In this document: piece after piece, positions 42,277-50,374 of the stretch | Numbering within the stretch: position 1 is the first letter of the stretch | How the letters are laid out: each line of letters starts with the position of its first letter | NCBI RefSeq assembly: GCF_036881715.1 | Contig: NZ_JBAKBF010000005.1 | Location: forward strand, 186,001 to 250,000 | Length of the DNA stretch: 64,000 bases | Reading direction: 5' to 3' | Source: Pannonibacter anstelovis | Lineage (GTDB): Bacteria; Pseudomonadota; Alphaproteobacteria; Rhizobiales; Stappiaceae | The notes under the pieces: generated by a model | Databases searched by the model: none | What the model saw: the letters and a program-made list of their open reading frames with translations, nothing else | Told to the model about the DNA's origin: nothing | Position numbers and translations under genes: made by a program

Positions 42277-42288
42277 TTCAAGCTTGAA
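42277..42288. promoter_or_regulatory. CAAGCTTG palindrome upstream of the trpE(G) leader
   Basis: TTCAAGCTTGAA is a perfect 12-bp palindrome about 110 bases upstream of trpL. It matches the 18-bp palindrome before the anthraniloyl-CoA monooxygenase at 14 of 18 aligned positions. It lies next to a possible -10 (TATTTT on the minus strand, 42261-42266), so it may overlap the trpE(G) promoter. Confidence 0.5.
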
Positions 42289-42326
42289 TTATTCGGGTGC
42301 CTTACGGGGGCGGCTCTTTTCATCTT

Positions 42327-43016
42327 TCACAGCCCGAAAATCGCCCCTGTCCGGCAGTTGCGCACCTTGTCGGCTGTGGTGCCGTTCCAGTGGAAGTCGA
42401 AATGATCGGCTTGCAGTGGAATGGGGATGAGGTCGGGCCAGAAGATGGCGGCACATTCTCCGCCTTCGCAGCGGACACTGTGGTAGAGGATACCGTTGGC
42501 ACCTGAGGCTCTGAGTTCCCGGCCCAGCGCCTGCGAGGGGGCATAGTCATCCGGGTGGTGATAGCGGACGTCCGGTCTTGCATCATGCAGCTCAAGATCA
42601 AGGCGGCAGATCAGCATGCGGAACTGGGAGGTCCAGCCCGGCGCCTCCTGCGTGGCCCGCATGGTTAGGCCGTGATGATGGGCGACTTCCCGGATCGCCA
42701 CTTCCTCGGCGTTGCCTGCGCTGTAGAGGCCATAGGTGCCATCGGTGAAGCGGCCCGGCCGGTCGGTGCTGACATGGACGAAGGGGGCCATCAGATAGCT
42801 GGCACCGGGGCCGCCAACCCGCCGGTGCGGCGGCACCAGATCCAGTTGCCCGAGGTGGTCCCAGATCCGCGGATTGGTTTTCGATTCCGCCGAGGCAAGC
42901 GCTTCCCAGTCCTGCGGGTCGGCAATGTCCTCGAACAGATCAACCGGCGGATAGATGGAGCGGATGAGGCGGAAGGCGCTGGGCCACTCCACCCGTGTGA
43001 GGGCCGGTGAATTCAT
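42327..43016 (-). CDS. RES-domain toxin of a type II toxin-antitoxin pair
   Basis: 229 residues from the ATG at 43016. The RES triad that names the domain is present: Arg in A-F-R-L-I-R-S, Glu in E-E-V-A-I-R-E and Ser in L-Y-H-S-V-R. RES toxins are ADP-ribosyltransferase-fold enzymes; characterised members deplete NAD+ or modify a metabolic target. The start overlaps the antitoxin stop by one base (TGATG), so the pair is translationally coupled. The M-N-S-P start rather than the longer upstream frame avoids a 41-residue run that lies entirely inside the antitoxin gene. Confidence 0.88.
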   Translation of the reverse strand: MNSPALTRVEWPSAFRLIRSIYPPVDLFEDIADPQDWEALASAESKTNPRIWDHLGQLDLVPPHRRVGGPGASYLMAPFVHVSTDRPGRFTDGTYGLYSAGNAEEVAIREVAHHHGLTMRATQEAPGWTSQFRMLICRLDLELHDARPDVRYHHPDDYAPSQALGRELRASGANGILYHSVRCEGGECAAIFWPDLIPIPLQADHFDFHWNGTTADKVRNCRTGAIFGL

Positions 43017-43426
43017 CAGAAGCCGCCGCGCTCCGCGTCGAGATAGGCGCGCACGCGGGCCAGCGAGAACATGTCGCCCTGCGCCATTACCTCGACCGGC
43101 GAACGCCCGCCGAAGACCGGGTTCGGCTTGCGGACCCATGCATAGCCGCGCTCCGCGTCAGTGAAGAGATAGCGCAGGCCCTTGTGGATGCCCATCAGCA
43201 GGGAGAGGCGGGTGGCGAGGTCGCGGTCGATGCGCCCCGGCTCACCCGCCTTCCAGCGCGCATGGGTGCGGGCTGGAAGGCCGCCGAGAATCTCCCGTGC
43301 CTGCGCATCGGGCAACTGCCAGCGCTCGAACAGCCGTATCACCGCGCGAGCCATCGCTGCCGCTTCTTCAGCGGTAATCTGCGGCACGTCCGGCGCAGCG
43401 CGGGTGCGGGGGATTTCCTGCAGCAT
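43016..43426 (-). CDS. Xre/MbcA/ParS-type antitoxin (DUF2384)
   Basis: 136 residues from the ATG at 43426, preceded by AAAGGAGC. The N-terminal helical Xre-like part (A-M-A-R-A-V-I-R-L-F-E-R-W, then A-R-E-I-L-G-G-L-P-A-R-T-H-A-R-W) binds DNA. The C-terminal MbcA/ParS toxin-binding region has N-P-V-F-G-G-R-S-P-V-E-V-M, the classic antitoxin signature. It should neutralise the RES protein and repress its own promoter at the 13-bp inverted repeat just upstream. Confidence 0.9.
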   Translation of the reverse strand: MLQEIPRTRAAPDVPQITAEEAAAMARAVIRLFERWQLPDAQAREILGGLPARTHARWKAGEPGRIDRDLATRLSLLMGIHKGLRYLFTDAERGYAWVRKPNPVFGGRSPVEVMAQGDMFSLARVRAYLDAERGGF

Positions 43427-43435
43427 GGTCAGCTC

Positions 43436-43470
43436 CTTTTGGCATAAAGTATATATTTTTATGCCAAAAG
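43436..43470. promoter_or_regulatory. Operator-promoter of the RES toxin-antitoxin operon
   Basis: Perfect 13-bp arms (CTTTTGGCATAAA on the plus strand at 43436-43448 and its inverse at 43458-43470) around GTATATATT. The centre supplies a -10-like TATACT on the minus strand (43448-43453) and the arm nearest the gene runs into its ribosome-binding site, so bound antitoxin would block transcription. Confidence 0.75.
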
Positions 43471-43537
43471 GCAAGGTGGGCCAGTTTCACTGGCTCCCGT
43501 TCCTGCAGCGCGAGATGGATGCCTGCCCCTGAGGTTT

Positions 43538-43573
43538 GATTCACCGGGGTCGATCCCGCGCTCCCGGTGAATC
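43538..43573 (-). terminator. Hairpin after the autotransporter gene
   Basis: Perfect 11-bp arms (GATTCACCGGG at 43538-43548 and its inverse at 43563-43573) with a 14-nt loop, 23 bases beyond the autotransporter stop. The T-tract is poor. Confidence 0.55.
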
Positions 43574-43596
43574 TGAGCCGCCTAGTGTTCTCAGTA

Positions 43597-46368
43597 TCAG
43601 AACTGGAGGCGCAGTCTGGCGTTTGCACCGTGCTCCTGGGCAATCTTGCCGAACTGGCTTGTGTAGGTGATGCCCAGTGTCGAGGACGGGGTCAGGCTGA
43701 AGTCGGCACCGGTTTCCACGAGTGCGGCGTTGCGGTCGAGCGGCGTGCCGGTCACGCTGAAGCTGCTGCCGGTGGCGAACCGTGCCGTTCTGGTGGCATT
43801 GAGATCGCCGAAGGCATAGAGCCAGCCGAGGGAGCCGCGCAGGCTTGCGGTCACAGGCCCGAGGTTGACGTCCGTCGAGGCGCGCATGCCAAGGGTGGTG
43901 TAGGTTGTATCGCTCGTGCTGCTGCCGATGGTGAGGGCCGAGATGCCGCCCGTTTCGGTGAAGCCGTCCGTCTTCAGATGCGTATGGGCAAGGCTTGCGA
44001 AGGGCTCGAATGCGGCATGTGCCGTTTCGATGCGGTAGCTGACCTCGCCAAAGGCATTCAGGCTGGAGGCGTCATACTTGCCTTCAACGGTTTCGTTGAG
44101 GGCGCTGATACTGCGCTTCGTGTTGACGTCATACCAAGTGTAGCTGAGGCCGGTGCGGAAGGAGAGGGCATCCCAGCTGGTGCCTGCATAGGCACCGGCA
44201 TGATAGTTGCTGCTGTTGCCCTTGCTGTTGCTGTCATCGAAATATGAGCGGCTGAAGCCGCCGAAGACGCCGGCTCGCAGGTTACCGGTTATGATCGCAT
44301 CGCCGCCCGCCAGCATGCCGGCATTTGCCATGCCGGTTGAGGAGCCGCCATCGGTGGCACCGGCCTGGCCCCAGGAGCCAAAGCCATTTGCCCACACGGC
44401 AAAGCGGTCTGGATCGGCGGGGACTTCCTTCTTTTCAAAAGCCGCGAAGCGGTCGTCCGTCACGGTTTTCTTTTCCTCGCCATAGCCTAAGACCGGCACG
44501 GTGGGTGCTGCCACGCCACTGGTAACGGCGCGGATGCGGGCGTTGACCGTGTTATTGACAGATGTATTGATTTTCACGAGGCCGCTGTTCATGTCGGCAT
44601 GGCTCTGGCCGGACAGCTGCTGAAGTGCTTCGGCCCGCTGAGCGGAAGCCTGTCCCGAAACCGCAGAAATCAGACCGGCAGGTGCAGTGCCGGTTTGCAT
44701 AACGGACGCAACAGACGACTGGTTCGGCGTCAGGAATGCGGACTGAGAACCGGAGGCCCGCAGCAGGCGGATGGTGCCGTTCGTCTCGTTGTAGGCTACT
44801 TCGTAGCCGCTCACGCCACCCCAGTCGACCGTCGAAAACGTGCCGGTGAGGCTTGATGCCGTCAGGATGGTATAGCTCTGCGCGGTAGCCGTTCCGGAAA
44901 CCTGAAGTGCTGCGCCGCTGGCGATCGTCACGGTGCCCGTGAGGTTGATGGTATCACTGCTGTTGCCCGATACCTGCACCACATAGGTGGAGCCGCTTGC
45001 AAAATTCAGGGAGCCGGTCATGGTCAGCGTGCCCACGGAGCCGTCAAGCCCGGGCGACAGCCTGCCATCATTGCCGATGGTAATCGAAGAGCTGCCCGTT
45101 CCGATAGTTCCTGTTCCTGCCAGCGTGCCACCCGCAAGGGCGTTGATGATGCCGCCAAGCGAGCCTGTCACGTAGAGCGTTCCACCGGAGATATTTGTTG
45201 TGCCGTTGAAGGCAGAACTGTCGCCGGAAAACTTGGTGCTGCCCGCCAGATGCTCGATGGTGCCTTGGCCGGCAGCATTTGATGGACGGGCAATCGACGT
45301 TGAGAAATCGTAGTCCGTATTGGTGTGATTAAACACCAGTTTGCCTGTGCCGGCGCCGAACTCCAGCGATGCGGCATTCAGCTTTCCGGCAGCGGCGGCG
45401 CTGGAGCCGCTTGCAGCACCGATGTTGAGTGTGCCGCTCGAGCCCGTTACGTTGGCGAGATAGATCATTACCCCGGAGCTTCCCTCAGTACCCACCGTCA
45501 TCTCAGCGCCGTCGGCAATGGTCAGTGTGCCGGCGCCATAAATGCCGATGTAAAGCGCTTCGGAGTTTGTCCAGGTGGAGCCTACCCCTGTGACGGTGGC
45601 CGTGCCGGTGCCGCCTTCGAACTGGCCAATGAAGCCATTTGTACTGCTGACCGCGCCGCCGTTCTCTACTGTCAGCGTTCCGGTGCCGTCATAGCCAATG
45701 TGGAGACCATCGCTGTTCGTCCAGCTTGAGGCGTTCCCGTTAGCGTCTGCTCCCGTGACGGTGACCGCGCCGCTGCCGACACCATCTCCGATAAAGCCGG
45801 ACACACTGCTGACTGATCCGCCAGCGGCGATGGTCAGTGTGCCGGTGCCGTCTTCGCCTATGTTGAGCTCATCGTTGGTTGTCCAGGTTGAGCCCGGCCC
45901 CGTGACAGTGACCGCGCCGGTGCTGCCGTCAAACTGGCCGACGAAGCCAGTTGTACTGTTTACCGCGCCGCCATTCTCGATCGTCAGTGCGCCGTTGTTG
46001 ATGCTGCCTATGAAAAGGATTTGACTGTTCGTCCAGGTTGAGCCCGCCCCCGTGACAGTGACCGCGCCGGTGATGCCGGATGGATGACCGATATCGCCAT
46101 CTCCGATATTGCCTCTTGTACTGCTGATCGAGCCCCCGTCGCGGATGATCAGCGTGCCGTTATTATATTTTCCTACGATGACAGAGCCGTTGAAATTTAC
46201 CGGTGATGTTATTTCATCAGGAACAGGGCCTTCAATGATCCACTGAGCTTGTGCTTCCGCGTGCGTGCAAAACAAGATTGTGGCGGATGCCAGAAGCAAC
46301 TGGCGTGTACGATGGCTAGGCTTCCGGGAAGAGGTAATGCTCTGCTGATTTTGGGAGAGATGTGACAT
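43597..46368 (-). CDS. Autotransporter (type Va) with T5SS/PEP-CTERM-type repeats and outer-membrane barrel
   Basis: About 923 residues from the ATG at 46368. An extended basic N-terminus and signal peptide end near T-H-A-E-A-Q-A-Q-W. The passenger contains about four tandem 45-50-residue repeats of the form T-G-x-G-S-T-W-T-N, I-G-x-x-G-x-G-T-L-T-I, G-G-x-V-S-S, G-F-I-G, which build a beta-helix. A pertactin-like stem follows. The C-terminal 280 residues form the autotransporter beta-barrel and end R-L-R-L-Q-F, with the required terminal Phe. No Cys lies in the mature passenger. It is probably an adhesin or surface display protein. Its 5' gap (46369-46842) holds no other gene. Confidence 0.88.
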   Translation of the reverse strand: MSHLSQNQQSITSSRKPSHRTRQLLLASATILFCTHAEAQAQWIIEGPVPDEITSPVNFNGSVIVGKYNNGTLIIRDGGSISSTRGNIGDGDIGHPSGITGAVTVTGAGSTWTNSQILFIGSINNGALTIENGGAVNSTTGFVGQFDGSTGAVTVTGPGSTWTTNDELNIGEDGTGTLTIAAGGSVSSVSGFIGDGVGSGAVTVTGADANGNASSWTNSDGLHIGYDGTGTLTVENGGAVSSTNGFIGQFEGGTGTATVTGVGSTWTNSEALYIGIYGAGTLTIADGAEMTVGTEGSSGVMIYLANVTGSSGTLNIGAASGSSAAAAGKLNAASLEFGAGTGKLVFNHTNTDYDFSTSIARPSNAAGQGTIEHLAGSTKFSGDSSAFNGTTNISGGTLYVTGSLGGIINALAGGTLAGTGTIGTGSSSITIGNDGRLSPGLDGSVGTLTMTGSLNFASGSTYVVQVSGNSSDTINLTGTVTIASGAALQVSGTATAQSYTILTASSLTGTFSTVDWGGVSGYEVAYNETNGTIRLLRASGSQSAFLTPNQSSVASVMQTGTAPAGLISAVSGQASAQRAEALQQLSGQSHADMNSGLVKINTSVNNTVNARIRAVTSGVAAPTVPVLGYGEEKKTVTDDRFAAFEKKEVPADPDRFAVWANGFGSWGQAGATDGGSSTGMANAGMLAGGDAIITGNLRAGVFGGFSRSYFDDSNSKGNSSNYHAGAYAGTSWDALSFRTGLSYTWYDVNTKRSISALNETVEGKYDASSLNAFGEVSYRIETAHAAFEPFASLAHTHLKTDGFTETGGISALTIGSSTSDTTYTTLGMRASTDVNLGPVTASLRGSLGWLYAFGDLNATRTARFATGSSFSVTGTPLDRNAALVETGADFSLTPSSTLGITYTSQFGKIAQEHGANARLRLQF

Positions 46369-46768
46369 CAGTGGCCTGCTAGACAATAGGTAATCTTTGG
46401 CCCTCGTCTAATATGGCGATGCACGCTGTGTGAAGTGGCTATTTCCAGTGCAGCCTCCAATTGCTGATCTGCAAAATTTTCCTTAGGCCTGTTGTCGGGA
46501 GGCGGCACCGGTATCTGACCTATGGGTTTCAGTACTTTGTTTGGAGTTACGGAAAATATTAATTGTTTTTGCCGGCAGAGATCATGGCGAAGTGGTAGAT
46601 TTATCAGGTTCTAATTTTTCTACATGTTGCGTGGTTGCAACAAGAAAACGCGCAGTTTTGGGTTTGTGCCGTCCGTGGCCAGCCGTTGCTGTGCACGGCT
46701 GAGTCGCGTTAGCCCTTCGTCCGTGACTTCTCCCGCAAGCCGGATTCCCGGCCGTTGCTGCATGTCGA

Positions 46769-46786
46769 TATTTCAAGCTTGAAATA
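46769..46786. promoter_or_regulatory. 18-bp palindrome, likely MarR operator of the anthranilate operon
   Basis: TATTTCAAGCTTGAAATA is perfectly symmetrical and lies 56 bases before the first gene of the operon that itself encodes a MarR regulator. MarR proteins typically bind 16-20-bp palindromes. Related copies occur at 58776-58793 and 42277-42288. The remainder of 46369-46842 is A/T-rich and shows no coding sequence I can support. Confidence 0.65.
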
Positions 46787-46842
46787 ATTTCCTGCTGGTG
46801 GCAGGCTCATGCTCAACAAGACAAACGGAAGGGACTGCGGCA

Positions 46843-49158
46843 ATGAAGATCCTGTGCCTGGGAGGAGGGCCTGCGGGGCTCTATTTTGCAATCTCGATGA
46901 AGCTGCGCAATCCGGCGCATGACATCACGGTTCTGGAGCGCAACAAGGCCAATGACACGTTTGGCTGGGGCGTCGTGCTGTCGGATGACGCGCTGGGCAA
47001 CATGGCGCGCAATGACCCGAAGAGCACTGAAGAGATCCGCGCCAACTTCTCCTACTGGGATGACATTGCCGTCGTGCACAACGGTGTGCGCACCGTCTCC
47101 GGCGGCCACGGCTTTGCCGGCATTGGCCGCAAGAAGCTGCTGATCATCCTGCAGGAGCGGGCGCGGGAACTGGGCATAAATCTGGAATTCCAGCAGGAGT
47201 TCAAGACCGCTGAAGATTACCGCAAGGATTATGACCTCGTGGTCGCCAGCGACGGCATCAACTCGCTGGTGCGGCGCGAATATGCGGATGTGTTCAAGCC
47301 TGACGTGGATCTGCGCCTTTGCAAGTTCATCTGGCTTGGCACGCACCAGAAGTTCGATGACGCCTTCACCTTCATCTTCGAGAAGACCGGACACGGCTGG
47401 ATGTGGGTGCACGCCTATCAGTTCGATGCCGACACGGCGACGGTGATCGTCGAATGCACGCAGGAGACCTGGGACCGCTTCGGCTTCGAGCACATGTCCA
47501 AGGAAGAGACCATCGAGACCTGCGAGAAGGTGTTTGCCGCGCATCTGGATGGCCACAAGCTCATGTCCAACGCGGCGCATCTGCGCGGCTCTGCTGTCTG
47601 GATGAACTTCCCGCGGGTGATCTGCGAGAAGTGGTACAACGGCAATGTGGTGCTGATGGGCGATGCGGCGGCGACGGGGCATTTTTCCATCGGCTCCGGC
47701 ACGCGGCTTGCCTTTGACAGCGCCATTGCTCTTGCCACCTATCTCCACAGCGAAGCCAGCATGGAAGCGGCCTTCGAGCGCTATCAGGAAGAGCGCCGCA
47801 TCGAAGTGCTGCGCTTGCAGTCTGCCGCCCGCAACTCGCTGGAATGGTTCGAGCAGGTGGAGCGCTATCTGGACCTCGACCCGGTGCAGTTCAACTATTC
47901 GCTGCTCACCCGTTCCCAGCGCATTTCCCACGAGAACCTGCGCCTGCGCGACCCGGAGTGGCTGCGCTCGGCGGAAGACTGGTTCCAGAAGCAGGCCGGC
48001 GGCCAGCCGGGGCGCACGCCGATGTTCGCCCCGTTCACGCTGCGCGGCATGCGGCTGGAAAACCGCATCGTCGTCTCGCCCATGGCCCAGTACAAGGCGG
48101 TGGATGGAGTGCCGGGCGACTGGCATCTGATCCATTATGCCGAGCGGGCAAAGGGCGGGGCAGGGCTTGTCTTCACCGAAATGACCTGCGTGTCGGCGGA
48201 AGGGCGCATCACCCCCGGCTGCCCCGGCCTCTATGCGCCGGAGCATGAGGCGGGCTGGAAGCGGCTGACGGATTTCGTCCATGCGGAAACGGCAGCCAAG
48301 ATCTGCTGCCAGATCGGCCATTCGGGCCGCAAGGGGTCGACGCAGGTTGGCTGGGAAGGCATGGATGCGCCGCTGCCGGACGGCAACTGGCCGCTGCTGT
48401 CCGCTTCCGCCATTGCCTGGTCCAAGGGCAATGCGGTGCCGAAGGCGATGGACCGGGGCGATATGGATCTGGTGCTTGGCCAGTTCGTCGAGGCCGCGAA
48501 GATGGCGGAGCGCGCCGGGTTCGACATGATCGAACTGCACGCCGCGCACGGCTATCTCCTGTCGTCCTTCATCTCGCCGGTGTCGAACGTTCGGACCGAT
48601 GAATATGGCGGCAGCCTTGAAAACCGTCTGCGCTACCCGCTTGAAGTCTTCCGCGCCATGCGTGCCGTCTGGCCGGAGCATAAGCCCATGTCGGTGCGCA
48701 TCTCGGCCAATGACTGGGTGGGTGAGGCTGGCGTGACGCCGGACGAGGCGGTGGAGATCGCCCGGGCCTTCTCTGAGGCGGGGGCCGACATCATCGACGT
48801 CTCCGCCGGTCAGACGACGACGGAGGCGCGCCCCGTCTATGGCCGCATGTTCCAGACCCCGTTCTCCGACCGCATCCGCAACGAGGCGGGTCTGGCGACC
48901 ATGGCGGTGGGCAACATCACAGAGGCCGATCAGGTGAACTCGATCCTGATGGCAGGCCGTGCCGATCTGGTCTGCCTTGCCCGTCCGCATCTGTCAGATC
49001 CCTACTGGACGCTGCATGCGGCGGTGGAGCAGGGCGACCGCAAGGCCAGCTGGCCGCTGCCGTATCTCGCCGGGCGTGATCAGGCCCTTCGCCTTGCCGA
49101 GCAGGCAAAGGCGAAGGTGGACGGCGCCAAGGCTGCGGGAGAGGTGATCCGGGCATGA
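46843..49158 (+). CDS. Bifunctional 2-aminobenzoyl-CoA (anthraniloyl-CoA) monooxygenase/reductase
   Basis: About 771 residues, two fused enzymes. Residues 1-385 are a flavin monooxygenase: G-G-G-P-A-G-L-Y-F FAD site, G-D-A-A-A-T-G-H-F second FAD site. Residues 395-765 are an old-yellow-enzyme domain: V-V-S-P-M-A-Q-Y, E-L-H-A-A-H-G-Y-L-L-S-S-F, D-E-Y-G-G-S-L. This order defines the family annotated as 2-aminobenzoyl-CoA monooxygenase/reductase or salicylyl-CoA 5-hydroxylase. The Azoarcus enzyme oxygenates and then reduces the ring to a non-aromatic 2-amino-5-oxo-cyclohexene-carboxyl-CoA. A CoA ligase of the benzoate type in the same operon and the RidA protein favour anthranilate over salicylate. 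The start is the ATG at 46843 (M-K-I-L-C-L). Confidence 0.88.
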   Translation: MKILCLGGGPAGLYFAISMKLRNPAHDITVLERNKANDTFGWGVVLSDDALGNMARNDPKSTEEIRANFSYWDDIAVVHNGVRTVSGGHGFAGIGRKKLLIILQERARELGINLEFQQEFKTAEDYRKDYDLVVASDGINSLVRREYADVFKPDVDLRLCKFIWLGTHQKFDDAFTFIFEKTGHGWMWVHAYQFDADTATVIVECTQETWDRFGFEHMSKEETIETCEKVFAAHLDGHKLMSNAAHLRGSAVWMNFPRVICEKWYNGNVVLMGDAAATGHFSIGSGTRLAFDSAIALATYLHSEASMEAAFERYQEERRIEVLRLQSAARNSLEWFEQVERYLDLDPVQFNYSLLTRSQRISHENLRLRDPEWLRSAEDWFQKQAGGQPGRTPMFAPFTLRGMRLENRIVVSPMAQYKAVDGVPGDWHLIHYAERAKGGAGLVFTEMTCVSAEGRITPGCPGLYAPEHEAGWKRLTDFVHAETAAKICCQIGHSGRKGSTQVGWEGMDAPLPDGNWPLLSASAIAWSKGNAVPKAMDRGDMDLVLGQFVEAAKMAERAGFDMIELHAAHGYLLSSFISPVSNVRTDEYGGSLENRLRYPLEVFRAMRAVWPEHKPMSVRISANDWVGEAGVTPDEAVEIARAFSEAGADIIDVSAGQTTTEARPVYGRMFQTPFSDRIRNEAGLATMAVGNITEADQVNSILMAGRADLVCLARPHLSDPYWTLHAAVEQGDRKASWPLPYLAGRDQALRLAEQAKAKVDGAKAAGEVIRA

Positions 49159-49895
49159 CGGTGGCAGGACGGCGCGTTCTCATCACGGGCGGCGGCACGG
49201 GCGCAGGGGCAGATCTTGCCCGCGGCTTCCATGCTGCCGGAGCGCAGGTCATCATTACCGGCCGGAGGGCAGAGCCGCTGCAGGCGGTGGCGGCTTCCCT
49301 GCCGGGCGTGCGGGCTCTGACGGCTGACGTGACGGACGAGGCCTCCGTGAAGGCGCTGTTCGAGGCTGCAGGCCCAGTGGATGTGGTGATTGCAAATGCG
49401 GGCGCTGCCGAGAGCGCCCCCTTTGGCCGCATGTCGCTGGATCAGTGGAATGCCATGCTGGCTGTGAACCTGACCGGCGTGTTCCTCACCTTCCGCGAGG
49501 GGCTTGCCCGGATGGACGGCTGGGGGCGGCTCATCGCCATTGCTTCCACGGCAGGGCTGAAAGGCTATCCCTATGTGGCACCCTATGTGGCGGCCAAGCA
49601 CGGGGTTGTCGGCCTTGTGAAGGCGCTGGCGCTGGAGGTGGCCCGCCGTCCGGTGACGGTCAACGCCATTTGCCCCGGCTTCCTTGATACGGAGATGACG
49701 GAACGCTCCGTTCAGAACATCATGGCCAAGACCGGCAAGAGCCGGGACGACGCCATGGCCGCCCTTGCGGACACCAATCCGCAGAAGCGCCTCATCGCCC
49801 CGCAGGAGGTGACGGCCATGGCCCTTTATCTGTGCGCTGCCGGATCTGACGGGGTGAACGGGCAGGCGATGGCCATTTCAGGAGGCGAGGTATGA
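49155..49895 (+). CDS. Short-chain dehydrogenase/reductase of the anthraniloyl-CoA operon
   Basis: 246 residues. T-G-G-G-T-G-A-G cofactor loop, N-A-G-A-A, catalytic Ser in I-A-S-T-A-G and Y-x3-K in Y-V-A-A-K. The start overlaps the monooxygenase stop by 4 bases (ATGA). It most likely acts as a 3-hydroxyacyl-CoA dehydrogenase on an alicyclic or ring-opened CoA intermediate of this pathway; similar SDRs sit in aerobic benzoyl- and aminobenzoyl-CoA clusters. Confidence 0.85.
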   Translation: MTVAGRRVLITGGGTGAGADLARGFHAAGAQVIITGRRAEPLQAVAASLPGVRALTADVTDEASVKALFEAAGPVDVVIANAGAAESAPFGRMSLDQWNAMLAVNLTGVFLTFREGLARMDGWGRLIAIASTAGLKGYPYVAPYVAAKHGVVGLVKALALEVARRPVTVNAICPGFLDTEMTERSVQNIMAKTGKSRDDAMAALADTNPQKRLIAPQEVTAMALYLCAAGSDGVNGQAMAISGGEV

Positions 49896-50374
49896 GCGCA
49901 GAGAAGGGAACAGCCGTGCAGGAAACGGAGGCAGCCGCCGTGCCGCTGTCCAAGCGCCGGCTGAAAACCTGGATCCGCATTCTCGGCGTCACCCGCATGG
50001 CGGAAGCGCATCTGCGCGAGTTTTTGCGGGTGGAACATGACACGACGCTGCCGCGCTTCGACGTGATGGCTGCGCTCTACCGCCGCCGCGTGCCGCTGAG
50101 CATGAGCGAACTGTCGCGCCTGCTGCTCGTTTCCAACGGCAATGCCACCACGGTGGTGGACCGGCTGGAAAAGGACGGCCTCGTCCGCCGTGTGCCCTTC
50201 GAGGCGGACCGGCGCACGGTACATGTGTCGCTGACGGACGAGGGGCTGGCGCAGTTCGAGAAGCTGGCCGCCGATCATGAGCGGGAGGTGGATCAGCTCT
50301 TCGCCAGGCTGACGGACGCGGATCTGGACGCGCTCAAGGACATATTGAAGAAACTCGGGAAGGATGCGCAATGA
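49892..50374 (+). CDS. MarR-family regulator of the anthraniloyl-CoA operon
   Basis: 160 residues. Winged helix with L-P-R-F-D-V-M-A-A-L-Y, L-S-R-L-L-L-V-S-N-G-N-A-T-T-V-V-D-R-L and the wing V-R-R-V-P-F-E-A-D-R-R-T-V. It is translated from an ATGA overlap with the SDR gene and overlaps the hydratase gene in the same way, deep inside the catabolic operon, so it is almost certainly its regulator. An aryl-CoA ligand such as anthraniloyl-CoA is likely by analogy with BadR- and GenR-type MarR proteins. Its target is probably the palindrome at 46769-46786. Confidence 0.87.
   Translation: MSAEKGTAVQETEAAAVPLSKRRLKTWIRILGVTRMAEAHLREFLRVEHDTTLPRFDVMAALYRRRVPLSMSELSRLLLVSNGNATTVVDRLEKDGLVRRVPFEADRRTVHVSLTDEGLAQFEKLAADHEREVDQLFARLTDADLDALKDILKKLGKDAQ

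Noticed and set aside
46813..48990. A 725-codon minus-strand frame opposite the anthraniloyl-CoA monooxygenase
   Set aside because: Antisense shadow of a clear flavoenzyme fusion; no family resemblance.
46843..49158. Salicylyl-CoA 5-hydroxylase as the enzyme's role
   Set aside because: The family name covers both, but the co-transcribed benzoate-type ligase and RidA protein fit aminobenzoate better, and no gentisate genes are seen.
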